DNA of 47,554 bases, taken from an uncultured bacterium. Its GTDB lineage: Bacteria; Cyanobacteriota; Vampirovibrionia; Gastranaerophilales; Gastranaerophilaceae. Where the stretch lies: NCBI GenBank assembly GCA_902791985.1, contig CADAYD010000011.1, positions 1 to 47,554 on the forward strand, given 5' to 3'. The position numbers and the translations under genes were made by a program. The notes under the pieces are model-generated. The model worked only from the letters and a program-made list of their open reading frames with translations. It was not told the DNA's origin and did not search any database. Positions 24,755 through 31,912 of the stretch are shown here, one piece after another (the stretch's first letter is position 1; each line of letters begins with the position of its first letter).

Positions 24755-25667
24755 TATCATTCTCCTTTAAACTATATTGAAACAGCTTTAACCCGAATAT
24801 TGAAATTCTTGCGGTGCGGAAGCTTTCTTCCTGTTTAAAAATCGGAATTTTACAACATTTAACTTCTTTTTTTGTTGCCCAAAAATCACCATCCCTTAAT
24901 TCTGCTTTCTGAGATTTTAAAAATTCCAAAACTTCCCTTCTTGCGGTATCTCGGTCATTTCTTCTGGGTTTATTGCGTTTCCCTTTTCTTGAATTAACAG
25001 TTGAATCAGGATTTCTGAAATAATAGTAATATATGCCAGGTACGGTAACTATTCCGTTTGCGTAATAAACGGATTTTGTTGTAAAAATCTTGTCCTCACA
25101 ATAAACTCCTTCGGGGTATAAAATATTGTATTTTCTCAGTAAATTTGTTCTGTATATTTTATTGGTAGGGCAGCCGTCTTTCCAGAGACGGCAAGCATCC
25201 ATTTTGCCTTGCATATTTGTAATAAATTCTTCTTTAAGGATGCTTATTCGTTTTTTTGTTTTTCCGTTGCCTGTTCTAACATTTGTTGCAAGTGCAATAT
25301 CGGAATCGTATTTCTTTGCGGCGCAATACAGTTTTTCAAAATAATCCGAATCAACCCAATCATCGGAATCTACAAACCCTATATATTCACCGGATGCAAT
25401 TTTTATCCCGTTATTCCGTGCTGCCCCTTGCTTTAAGTTATCTTGATTAATTATTTTTATATTATTATTTTCGTTGGCAAATGAAGAAATTATATCTTTT
25501 GTATTATCTGTAGAGCCGTCGTTTACAATGATTATTTCGATGTCTTTAATTGTCTGATTTACCAATGATGATAAGCATTTGGAGATATATTTTTCTGTAT
25601 TATATGCCGGAACAATTATAGAAACTTTTGTAGATGAATTATTTATATTTTCTGCATTATCTATCAT
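24747..25667 (-). CDS. Family 2 glycosyltransferase, first gene of the glycan cluster
   Basis: 306 aa. N-terminal GT-A fold: KVSIIVPAYNTEKYISKCLS, VNDGSTDNT, ARNNGIKIASGEYIGFVDSD and the DxD at VDSDDW; the acceptor part has CEDKIFTTKSVYYANG and YYYYFRNPDSTVNSR. The last ~80 residues are very basic and end with ARISIFGLKLFQYSLKEN, the GxK module placed here at the C-terminus. It is the most 5' gene of the minus-strand cluster, so the promoter should be in the 120 nt upstream (25668-25787). It overlaps the next gene by 8 nt. Confidence 0.85.
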   Translation of the reverse strand: MIDNAENINNSSTKVSIIVPAYNTEKYISKCLSSLVNQTIKDIEIIIVNDGSTDNTKDIISSFANENNNIKIINQDNLKQGAARNNGIKIASGEYIGFVDSDDWVDSDYFEKLYCAAKKYDSDIALATNVRTGNGKTKKRISILKEEFITNMQGKMDACRLWKDGCPTNKIYRTNLLRKYNILYPEGVYCEDKIFTTKSVYYANGIVTVPGIYYYYFRNPDSTVNSRKGKRNKPRRNDRDTARREVLEFLKSQKAELRDGDFWATKKEVKCCKIPIFKQEESFRTARISIFGLKLFQYSLKENDNE

Positions 25668-25787
25668 ACCCGCAATTTTCTTCCTATTTTACAGAACAAA
25701 TCCTTAAAATAATTGTAACACAAATAAATTTTTGATTAAAAAACAGTATACTTTTTGTTAATTTTCGATACAATGTTTGCGATAGTT

Positions 25788-26012
25788 TTACAACTCTAAA
25801 ATCATGAACTTTTCATCTTTGTATATGCCATCTTGATAGTGCATAGCTTTGGGAATAGTTCCTGTTGTTTTAAAACCAAAGCTTTCATACATAGCTATTG
25901 CAGATTTATTATCCTCAACGACACTTAATTCAATTTGTGTAATATTTTTATTTTTGCACCAATTAATACATTCTTGCCATTTTTTAATTTGTATTCCACT
26001 TATATAAAACTC
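25788..26012 (-). pseudogene. C-terminal remnant of a GNAT acetyltransferase
   Basis: The minus-strand frame from 26012 to the stop at 25788 encodes the end of a GNAT protein: WQECINWCKNKN, IELSVVEDNKSAIAMYESFG (the acetyl-CoA-binding C-terminal pattern), FKTTGTIPKAM, DGIYKDEKFMILEL. It has about 74 codons and no start codon; a TAG at 26013-26015 blocks extension. The N-terminal half including the main acetyl-CoA loop is missing, so it is a deletion remnant. It lies just outside the glycan cluster and could derive from a sugar N-acetyltransferase, but its sequence is nearer to RimJ/RimL-type enzymes. Confidence 0.75.
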
Positions 26013-26064
26013 CTAATTTTTATATTGAAAAAGTGATACAGAAAACTGTATCACTCTTTTAAAC

Positions 26065-26143
26065 TGGGCATGAAGAGACTCGAACTCCCACGCTTGCGCA
26101 CTAGTTCCTAAGACTAGCGTGTCTACCATTCCACCACATGCCC
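26065..26143 (-). tRNA. tRNA-Leu (anticodon UAG)
   Basis: The minus strand folds as a class II tRNA: acceptor GGGCATG (26143-26137) pairs with CATGCCC, then discriminator A at 26065. The D arm has GTG/CAC, the anticodon stem CTAGT/ACTAG holds the loop CTTAGGA (anticodon TAG), the variable arm is short and paired (TGCGCAAGCGT), and the T arm has GGGAG TTCGAGT CTCTT. CCA is not encoded. Anticodon UAG reads CUA-type leucine codons. A long variable arm supports leucine. Confidence 0.93.
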
Positions 26144-26334
26144 ATATTTAGTTGTCATTTAACGGTTGTGTGCTGAGCCTCGCATTAAACGCCACCGCCT
26201 CCAATTAGTCAGAATATTCATTACTGACATAATTGTCGGACTCTCGCCCTCTCACAAAACGATACTTAATCGTTTTGTGAGGCAGAGTGCTCGTGGCTCT
26301 GCTCGGCATGCCACATGCCCATATTTAGTTGTCA
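26134..26334. repeat. 24-bp direct repeats flanking a ~153-bp insert at the tRNA 5' end
   Basis: Positions 26134-26157 and 26311-26334 are identical 24-mers (ccacatgcccatatttagtt plus gtca). The first copy covers the first ten bases of the tRNA and its immediate upstream. The second lies 177 nt further upstream. Between them is sequence richer in G+C, with a 13-bp perfect hairpin (26251-26263 / 26269-26281, ctcacaaaacgat) and no credible gene. The whole gap 26144-26408 holds no gene. It looks like an insertion or a tandem duplication next to the tRNA. Confidence 0.6.
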
Positions 26335-26408
26335 ATCAGTGCTTCGCACTGAGACGTGCCTGACACTTTCAATATCTAAATTATTATAACCGAACGATTA
26401 TGTCAAGA

Positions 26409-27428
26409 TTATTCAATAGATTTCATATAAATTTCTTCCAGTAAAACAACTGCAAGTGCAGCTATTGCCGGAGCAAATATGACTCCTATTATCCCCCAGA
26501 ATTTTGCTGCTAAAAGGATAAATAAAAGTACTAATAGCGGGTGAATATTTAGTAATTTACTGAATACATACGGACGTACGAAATTGTTTTCAATAAGTTG
26601 GGCAGCCCCAAATATTAATGCAGTCAGTATCATCACAATTGGTCCAAATTTGTATACTGCAATCAGACATACAAAAAATGCAATTGTTGGACCAACTACA
26701 GGCACAATGTCAAATAATGCTGATATAAGTCCTAAAAGCAAAGCATAATCGACTTTCATAATCAATAAACCTATTGTTATTACAACTCCAATGCTTGCCA
26801 TGGTTGCAATTTGTGCAACAACATAGCCGCCAATTTTTATTGATAATGAATCGTATATTTCAGATGCCCTTTTTCTCATAGGTGTCGGAAAAAGTTTTAA
26901 AAAAGCGCCTTTTATTGTATCTTTATCTGCCATAAAGTAGTAAACAATTAAAATTGATATTAGTGTATATACAAATGCTGAGCCGATATTTTTACCAAAA
27001 TTTATTATTTGAGTTGAGAACCCTGATGCTGTAGTTATAAATCCGCCTAAATCCATATTTGCAAGGTTTGTTTTATTCAAAAACGGTATATTTAAAATAA
27101 AATTTTTCAAAATTTCTACATGTTGAGGAAGAGAATCTACAAAAGATTTTACTTCATTCCCGCCTAAAATGATTATAGGAACAAACAACAAAACAACGGC
27201 TGCAATTCCACCAATTAGAACTATTGCACTTGCACTGCTTCGTTTCATTTTTGCAGAAAGCCTTTGAATCAATGGTTCCATAGAGCAAGCAATAACAAAT
27301 GCCGCAAAAAATATTAATGCAATATCAGGAATTTTTGATATTAAAACAATCAATAAGATTGTGGCGATTATAAACAAAATATTTTTTGGAGTTAAGTATT
27401 TTTGAGTAAAAGCACTAAACATATTCAT
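26409..27428 (-). CDS. AI-2E family transporter (PerM/TqsA-like membrane protein)
   Basis: 339 aa, inner-membrane protein. Two hydrophobic segments open the protein (NILFIIATILLIVLIS, IALIFFAAFVIACSM), followed by a third (ASAIVLIGGIAAVVLLFVPI), a soluble stretch, and five or so more to the end. The conserved family region LLGLISALFDIVPVVGPTIA and the LIENNFVRPYVFSKLLNIHP segment are present. AI-2E is only one proposed substrate; many members are exporters or ion transporters of unknown cargo. The RBS is aaggagatgaat before the ATG. It stands alone, diverging from the gene at 27529. Confidence 0.88.
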   Translation of the reverse strand: MNMFSAFTQKYLTPKNILFIIATILLIVLISKIPDIALIFFAAFVIACSMEPLIQRLSAKMKRSSASAIVLIGGIAAVVLLFVPIIILGGNEVKSFVDSLPQHVEILKNFILNIPFLNKTNLANMDLGGFITTASGFSTQIINFGKNIGSAFVYTLISILIVYYFMADKDTIKGAFLKLFPTPMRKRASEIYDSLSIKIGGYVVAQIATMASIGVVITIGLLIMKVDYALLLGLISALFDIVPVVGPTIAFFVCLIAVYKFGPIVMILTALIFGAAQLIENNFVRPYVFSKLLNIHPLLVLLFILLAAKFWGIIGVIFAPAIAALAVVLLEEIYMKSIE

Positions 27429-27499
27429 CTCCTTAAATTTTATTTGATTTTATCATAAAATTTATTAACTTAACAAGTTATAAAACGAGTAATATTGTG

Positions 27500-27506
27500 G
27501 TATAAT
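27500..27506 (+). promoter_or_regulatory. Extended -10 (TGGTATAAT) for the 27529-yidD pair
   Basis: TATAAT at 27501-27506 is preceded by TG one base before. It is 22 nt from the ATG at 27529, with the RBS aaaaggag in between. Good fit to an extended -10; the -35 is weak. Confidence 0.5.
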
Positions 27507-27528
27507 CTTCTGTTAAAAGGAGATAGTT

Positions 27529-28041
27529 ATGAAATATTCAACTGTTGCGGTTGTATGTATTGTGCTGGCAGGGATATTGGTTATTATTCATTTTAGTTCG
27601 GCAAAAACTAATACTGCATTTATATCAAGGAAATTAGAACCGGAAAAAGCACAAAATATTATTCATCCGATACCGTTGAAGGATAATAATTTTGGCGTGA
27701 TTCAAATCCAAAAAGAACAGAAAAAAAATATTCAAAAAAATGATGAATATAATTTAAGTTCGGCTGTAAATTCGGATGTTGAAGAATTTGCAAAAAAATT
27801 GAGAACGACATATGTTCCGGGAGTATATTGCCAACAGGTAGCAGATGATGGAACATATAGACATCAGAAACATTATTTTTATAATCAGGTAAAAGAAAAA
27901 TTTATAGAAATTCCAGAAGTTTATTATATAGAAAATACAGACAAGCTTGGGAATTTAAAACCTGAATACGAAAAATATGGCTCAAAAACTGATGAAATAA
28001 GCTATAAAGGTAAGATTATAAAAATTTGGACAATGAGATAA
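27529..28041 (+). CDS. Membrane-anchored hypothetical protein
   Basis: 170 aa of unknown function. One N-terminal hydrophobic segment ([19 protein letters not shown], residues 3-21) should anchor it with the rest outside the cytoplasm. The mid-part is basic and Gln/Asn-rich. Near the C-terminus is a small likely domain from [15 protein letters not shown] to IKIWTMR, ending in a repeated Tyr/Lys pattern. The RBS is aaaggag. The stop TAA overlaps the ATG of yidD by one base (TAATG), so the two are coupled. Confidence 0.6.
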   Translation: MKYSTVAVVCIVLAGILVIIHFSSAKTNTAFISRKLEPEKAQNIIHPIPLKDNNFGVIQIQKEQKKNIQKNDEYNLSSAVNSDVEEFAKKLRTTYVPGVYCQQVADDGTYRHQKHYFYNQVKEKFIEIPEVYYIENTDKLGNLKPEYEKYGSKTDEISYKGKIIKIWTMR

Positions 28042-28247
28042 TGAAGAAGATATTACTATTTTTTATAAAAATTTATCAGTGGTTTTCTCAATTTACACCG
28101 GCAGTGTGCAGGTTTACCCCTACTTGTTCCGAATACATGAAGCAAGCGATAATAAAATACGGGGTTCTAAAAGGTCTATGGCTTGGGATTAAACGTATTT
28201 GCCGCTGTCATCCGGGGAATCCCGGAGGGTATGATCCGGTGCCTTAA
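28041..28247 (+). CDS. yidD: YidD membrane-protein insertion efficiency factor
   Basis: 68 aa. YidD is a small membrane-associated protein that assists YidC-dependent insertion. The family signature is complete: [29 protein letters not shown] and NPGGYDPVP at the end. I start at the ATG at 28041 (MKKILLFF), overlapping the stop of the preceding gene by one base; an in-frame TTG at 28026 adds only five residues and lies inside that gene. No rnpA, rpmH or yidC are in the window, so it has left its usual neighbourhood. Confidence 0.93.
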   Translation: MKKILLFFIKIYQWFSQFTPAVCRFTPTCSEYMKQAIIKYGVLKGLWLGIKRICRCHPGNPGGYDPVP

Positions 28248-29380
28248 GGGAAAATCTCAAGAAGTTTTTTGTGAATTTTTACGTTATGTACCCTTATATA
28301 ATCAATATTTTCATTGATTAAAATGCTGTTTAATGCAAGTGTGTACAAGTCTTTTTCTTCGTTCGAGGCATCGGGCATGTTTAATAAACTTTTTCTGGAA
28401 ATTCCCAACATAATTGGGCAATTAAGACTTTGAAGTTCTTTCCAACGCTTTAAAATTTCAAAATTTTGTTCTCGTGATTTTCCGAATCCAATTCCTGCAT
28501 CTACAATTATATTCTCTTTTTTTATTCCTTTTGATATTGCATAATAAATTTTATTTTTAAGAGATTTAAAAATATCGTCCATCAAATTATTATATTGCGG
28601 ATTATTTTGCATGGTTTCAGGAGTACCTTTGCTGTGCTGAATAATAACTTCTAGTCCATGTTTTGAGACTATATTTGCCATATTTTTATCATAATCAAGT
28701 CCTGAAACATCATTTATAATGGATGCGCCTAAAGGTGCACAAACATCTGCAACTTCGCTGTTTCTGGTATCAATGCTGATAGGGATAGATATTTTGTTTT
28801 TGTTGATATAATTTAGAACCGGAATAATTCTTTTCAATTGTTCGTCTGCGCTTACTTCTTTTGCTCCGGGTTTTGTTGATTCTGCACCGATATCAATAAT
28901 ATCAGCCCCGTCGTTTATAAGTTCTTCCAAATGATGTATCGCATTCTCGACACTATAATATTTACCCCCGTCTGAAAAAGAATCCGGAGTAATATTTAAA
29001 ATTCCCATTATTTTTGTTTTTGTCGGCTCTTTTTCTATTATTTTTTCTTCAATGACTTGCCCTAAATCTTTCAGACTAAAAGGTTGAAGCTGAAGCTTTT
29101 TTGCAATAGTACGCAGTTGCGAAATATTTCCACCCAAAATGCAATCTGAATTTTGAATTTCTCCTGTTATAACTTGTTTATGAGTTGCACAATCAGCACC
29201 TACTGATAGTGCAAGTTGTTTTAAAATATTTCCTTGTGCTGATGTTATATTAAAAATTTTGAAATTCAAATATTCAAATTTTTCTTTTCCTTTAAACGAA
29301 TAAGACTTATCATAACCTATATTTAAAAGCTCTGTTTCAAGGCTGTTTGTATTTAGTTTTTTAATTAAAAAATCGTGCAT
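28244..29380 (-). CDS. folP: Dihydropteroate synthase, long form
   Basis: It condenses 4-aminobenzoate with dihydropterin pyrophosphate in folate synthesis. The catalytic domain starts at [14 protein letters not shown] (residues 126-139) and includes [33 protein letters not shown] and [14 protein letters not shown], all standard. The first 120 residues are an extra domain; some other DHPS proteins carry a similar extension of uncertain role. No Shine-Dalgarno precedes the ATG, and the ATG lies inside a strong hairpin (29367-29405). Initiation may therefore be regulated or may differ from the annotation. It is the third gene after 29884 and 29423 on the same strand. Confidence 0.93.
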   Translation of the reverse strand: MHDFLIKKLNTNSLETELLNIGYDKSYSFKGKEKFEYLNFKIFNITSAQGNILKQLALSVGADCATHKQVITGEIQNSDCILGGNISQLRTIAKKLQLQPFSLKDLGQVIEEKIIEKEPTKTKIMGILNITPDSFSDGGKYYSVENAIHHLEELINDGADIIDIGAESTKPGAKEVSADEQLKRIIPVLNYINKNKISIPISIDTRNSEVADVCAPLGASIINDVSGLDYDKNMANIVSKHGLEVIIQHSKGTPETMQNNPQYNNLMDDIFKSLKNKIYYAISKGIKKENIIVDAGIGFGKSREQNFEILKRWKELQSLNCPIMLGISRKSLLNMPDASNEEKDLYTLALNSILINENIDYIRVHNVKIHKKLLEIFP

Positions 29381-29405
29381 AAGATTAACTTAGCACGATT
29401 TTTTT
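29367..29405 (-). terminator. Terminator-like hairpin that includes the folP start codon
   Basis: On the minus strand AAAAAAATCGTGC and GCACGATTTTTT (arms 29393-29405 and 29367-29378) pair, with an inner TAAG/CTTA stem. The following U-run is the first codons of folP. The ATG at 29380-29378 sits at the base of the 3' arm. It ends the transcript of the 29423 gene (18 nt after its stop) and could also act as an attenuator for folP. Confidence 0.7.
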
Positions 29406-29422
29406 ATTATTTCAATTTTTTA

Positions 29423-29884
29423 TTATGCTGCGATATCAAGTTTTTCTTTTATATCTGAAATGGTAATTTTACCGTTTTTAGAAGCTTCTCCCAAACTTGA
29501 AATCAAGACAAATACAGCCGTTACAGCTCCAAATGCCCCTGTAAGTTTTTTGGTAATAGGACTTTTAATAATAGGTCCTATAAATTTTGTATTTTCAAAC
29601 CCTTTTAACCAGTTCATTGCGTGGTTGCTGAAACGTTTTGTATTTTTAACAAGCTTTGCCCAAATACCTGTTGCTATTTCATTATTTTGTGCGGTTAATT
29701 TAGAGGTTTTAATAACTTTTTCGTACATATTACGAAGCATTGTGCCTTTTGAAGCCCCAACATGTGCCGTAACCCCTGCGGCTCCTACGCCAACTGCAAC
29801 TTCTTGTGTCTCATGGCGACGTTGTGCTCTTTGTTCAGGAGTTAAATTGCTATTAAATGTTATGGTATTTACATTAGGCATCAT
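29423..29884 (-). CDS. Hypothetical protein with a C-terminal hydrophobic segment
   Basis: 153 aa, no recognised family. The N-terminus is short and polar (NTITFNSNLTPEQRAQRRHE), followed by an Ala/Gly-rich stretch (VAVGVGAAGVTAHVGA), a basic middle (AKLVKNTKRFSNHAMNWLKG) and one strong hydrophobic span near the end (LTGAFGAVTAVFVLISSLGE). Organisation resembles its upstream neighbour at 29884, whose stop overlaps its ATG by one base. The two probably form one lineage-specific unit of similar membrane-interacting proteins. Function unknown. Confidence 0.6.
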   Translation of the reverse strand: MMPNVNTITFNSNLTPEQRAQRRHETQEVAVGVGAAGVTAHVGASKGTMLRNMYEKVIKTSKLTAQNNEIATGIWAKLVKNTKRFSNHAMNWLKGFENTKFIGPIIKSPITKKLTGAFGAVTAVFVLISSLGEASKNGKITISDIKEKLDIAA

Positions 29885-30483
29885 TATACTTTGGCATCCT
29901 CTTCTGATCTTTCAACTGTTTTTGCATAAGCACTTGCTACTCCTGCCCCGACTCCAAGACCGGTTGCTGTTTTTGCAGTTGCCTTATCAAATTTATCCGT
30001 ACTTTCAAACGGATTTAATTTATTGAAGAACTTTTCAACTTTAGTAATTGTATTTTTAGCAAAATTAACAACTTTTTGACCTTTTTCGTCGCCCAATAAC
30101 TTTCTTACAATTTTTCCCGCATAACTTTTTATTAATTTTATTCCTTTTGCGGCATATTGTTTTATTGGTTCAAAGCCTTTTAATACTGTATTGAAAAATT
30201 TATTTGATTTTATTTTTGTAAATGTATTTTTCCCGCAATTTGCACTGGCTATAGTTGCACATGCTACCGTAAAACCGGAGATTAAACCGTCAGTGATAAC
30301 ATTTGCTCCTTTAAGGAATTTTTTCATTCCTTTTGGAAGTCTGTCATCATCAATCAATCCTTCTATTTCACGTTTTTGTTGTTCAAAAAATTCTTTATCA
30401 TCTTCAAAATCTGCTCTTTCATGTCTTTGGAAGGAAACCTTTTGAGGATAAGTATTCATTGATACCGGTTGAATTGCTAACAT
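29884..30483 (-). CDS. Hypothetical basic protein
   Basis: 199 aa. I start at ATG 30483 (MLAIQPVSMNTYPQKVSFQR) because ggag lies 7 nt upstream; the longer frame to 30498 starts with GTG inside that site. N-terminal third acidic-polar (DFEDDKEFFEQQKREIEGLI), then a hydrophobic stretch (LISGFTVACATIASANCG), then a Lys-rich helical region (FEPIKQYAAKGIKLIKSY), ending with an Ala/Gly segment (TATGLGVGAGVASAYAK). No family recognised. Coupled to the 29423 gene by a TAATG overlap. Confidence 0.6.
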   Translation of the reverse strand: MLAIQPVSMNTYPQKVSFQRHERADFEDDKEFFEQQKREIEGLIDDDRLPKGMKKFLKGANVITDGLISGFTVACATIASANCGKNTFTKIKSNKFFNTVLKGFEPIKQYAAKGIKLIKSYAGKIVRKLLGDEKGQKVVNFAKNTITKVEKFFNKLNPFESTDKFDKATAKTATGLGVGAGVASAYAKTVERSEEDAKV

Positions 30484-30644
30484 ATTATTTCTCCACACTA
30501 TTTAAAAATGCTTTCAAATTTAATAAAAACGCAGAAAATAATTTTTGCTATCTTGCTTCACAAATTGTTACATTCCTACTTCTACATTATTTCACATGAT
30601 AATTCGTTTGTAAAGTGTTTACGGGTAAAAATAATACAATTTTA

Positions 30645-31565
30645 TTAATTAAATTTATAGCCTTGATAAGAATTTCGTTTTAAAAATTCTCTATCGATTT
30701 TATTTAAGCAATCGAGTTTAGCACCAAGCCAACGAGGAGCAATCAATGTCTTACGAAACCCGTTCCCTGCAAGTCTGTGAATTGTTGTCGACGGAGGTAA
30801 AATCTCCAAAAAATCACATACCAAATTTACATACTCATCTTCGCTCATAAAATCGATTTCTTTGTTTTGGTACATCTGAGCAAGTTTTGTGCCTTCAAGA
30901 GCACAAAGCATATGTATTTTTATCCCGTCAATTTTTAAATCAGCAAGCTTTTGTGCGGTTTGCAAAATTTCATCTCCGGTTTCCCAAAGTCCAAAAATGA
31001 CGTGTACGCAAACATTTATCCCTTTTTCTTTTGTTTTTTCATATGCTCGTAAAAAACAATTGTAATCGTGTCCCCTGTTTATTTTTAATAATGTTTTATC
31101 GTGACTGGATTGTAACCCGTATTCTAGCCAAGTATAGTAATCTTTTGATATGTCGGAAATCAAATTGAGTTTATCATTATCAACACAGTCAGGACGTGTG
31201 CCGATTGAAATTCCGACAACATCCGGATTACATAATGAAGCTCTATAAATTTTTTCAAGTTCGCAAACGGGCTTATAGGTGTTTGTATATGCTTGAAAAT
31301 AGGACATAAATTTTTGCGCTTTAAAGCGTGCGGAAAGTGTTTTTATTCCTTCATTAACCTGATCTTCTACTGACAGTAAATTGGAATGTGCTTGCGAAAA
31401 GCTTCCGGAATCGTCACAAAAAATACAACCACCTTTAGAGATTGTACCGTCACGATTTGGACAGGAAAAACCCGCATCAATGGTTATTTTATAAACCTTT
31501 GCGCCGAAACGATTTTTTAAATATGCACTAAACTGGTTGTATCTTTTGTCGGTATTGTTAAACAT
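30645..31565 (-). CDS. Radical SAM protein, YhcC type
   Basis: 306 aa. The radical SAM cluster is FSCPNRDGTISKGGCIFC (Cys spacing of the YhcC/TIGR01212 family, with the wide first gap). The next blocks match that family: SYFQAYTNTYKPVCELEKIY, VVGISIGTRPDCVDNDKLNL, WLEYGLQSSHDKTLLKINRG, HVIFGLWETGDE and HMLCALEGTKLAQMY. The reaction is not established for most members. There is no clear Shine-Dalgarno. The 110 nt upstream (31566-31676) is a small repeat element that reaches to 10 nt from the start, so expression may have changed. Confidence 0.85.
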   Translation of the reverse strand: MFNNTDKRYNQFSAYLKNRFGAKVYKITIDAGFSCPNRDGTISKGGCIFCDDSGSFSQAHSNLLSVEDQVNEGIKTLSARFKAQKFMSYFQAYTNTYKPVCELEKIYRASLCNPDVVGISIGTRPDCVDNDKLNLISDISKDYYTWLEYGLQSSHDKTLLKINRGHDYNCFLRAYEKTKEKGINVCVHVIFGLWETGDEILQTAQKLADLKIDGIKIHMLCALEGTKLAQMYQNKEIDFMSEDEYVNLVCDFLEILPPSTTIHRLAGNGFRKTLIAPRWLGAKLDCLNKIDREFLKRNSYQGYKFN

Positions 31566-31574
31566 GATTTTAAT

Positions 31575-31675
31575 GTGAATAGTGAATTGTGAGTAGTGAA
31601 TAGCCGTTATTGGCGCGGACGCATATTTTAGAAATCAAATAAACCGAAAAGAACTCTTCGCAATTCACTTTTCAC
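31575..31675. repeat. Short element with imperfect terminal inverted repeats
   Basis: 31575-31592 (gtgaatagtgaattgtga) and 31658-31675, read in reverse complement (gtgaaaagtgaattgcga), match at about 15 of 18 positions. The left end continues with further gtgaat-like units (gagtagtgaatag). The 65-nt middle is richer in G+C. Size and ends look like a small non-autonomous repeat. A weaker similar pattern (gtgagtagttaatag ... ctaactatta) lies at 7574-7672. Confidence 0.45.
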
Positions 31676-31676
31676 T

Positions 31677-31841
31677 TTATTTATTTTCTTCGTCATAAAT
31701 CGGATAAACATAGTGTTCGCCACACTGTGGACAAACAACTTCCTGTTGTTTTCCGTCTTCAACCTGTGCTACTTCAAATAAACATTTGCATCCTGATTGA
31801 ACGCATCTTATAGCCAAAGTAGGTCTGATTAATCTTGCCAT
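31677..31841 (-). CDS. 54-aa zinc-ribbon protein
   Basis: Small ORF with the strong RBS ggagg 6-7 nt before the ATG. MARLIRPTLAIRCVQSGCKC is followed by a hydrophilic linker and VVCPQCGEHYVYPIYDEENK at the end. Cysteines at 13, 18, 20, 37 and 40 make a likely zinc ribbon (C...CxC / CPxC). No known function. It is followed by the small repeat element on its 3' side. Upstream is the obgE stop, 71 nt away. Coding is supported by RBS, Cys pattern and an intact frame. Confidence 0.75.
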   Translation of the reverse strand: MARLIRPTLAIRCVQSGCKCLFEVAQVEDGKQQEVVCPQCGEHYVYPIYDEENK

Positions 31842-31912
31842 AATTTTCCTCCTGTTTGAGTAAATAATAGCACATTTTTTGTTTTTAGTCTATAAATTTA
31901 CTCCTGTAGGAA

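Noticed and set aside
26166-26363. 65-codon frame upstream of tRNA-Leu
   Set aside because: It spans the direct repeat and hairpin, has no RBS and a composition unlike the real genes.
25668-26408. tRNA-targeted integrative element carrying the glycan cluster
   Set aside because: There is no integrase gene, and the direct repeats enclose only about 153 bp, not the cluster.
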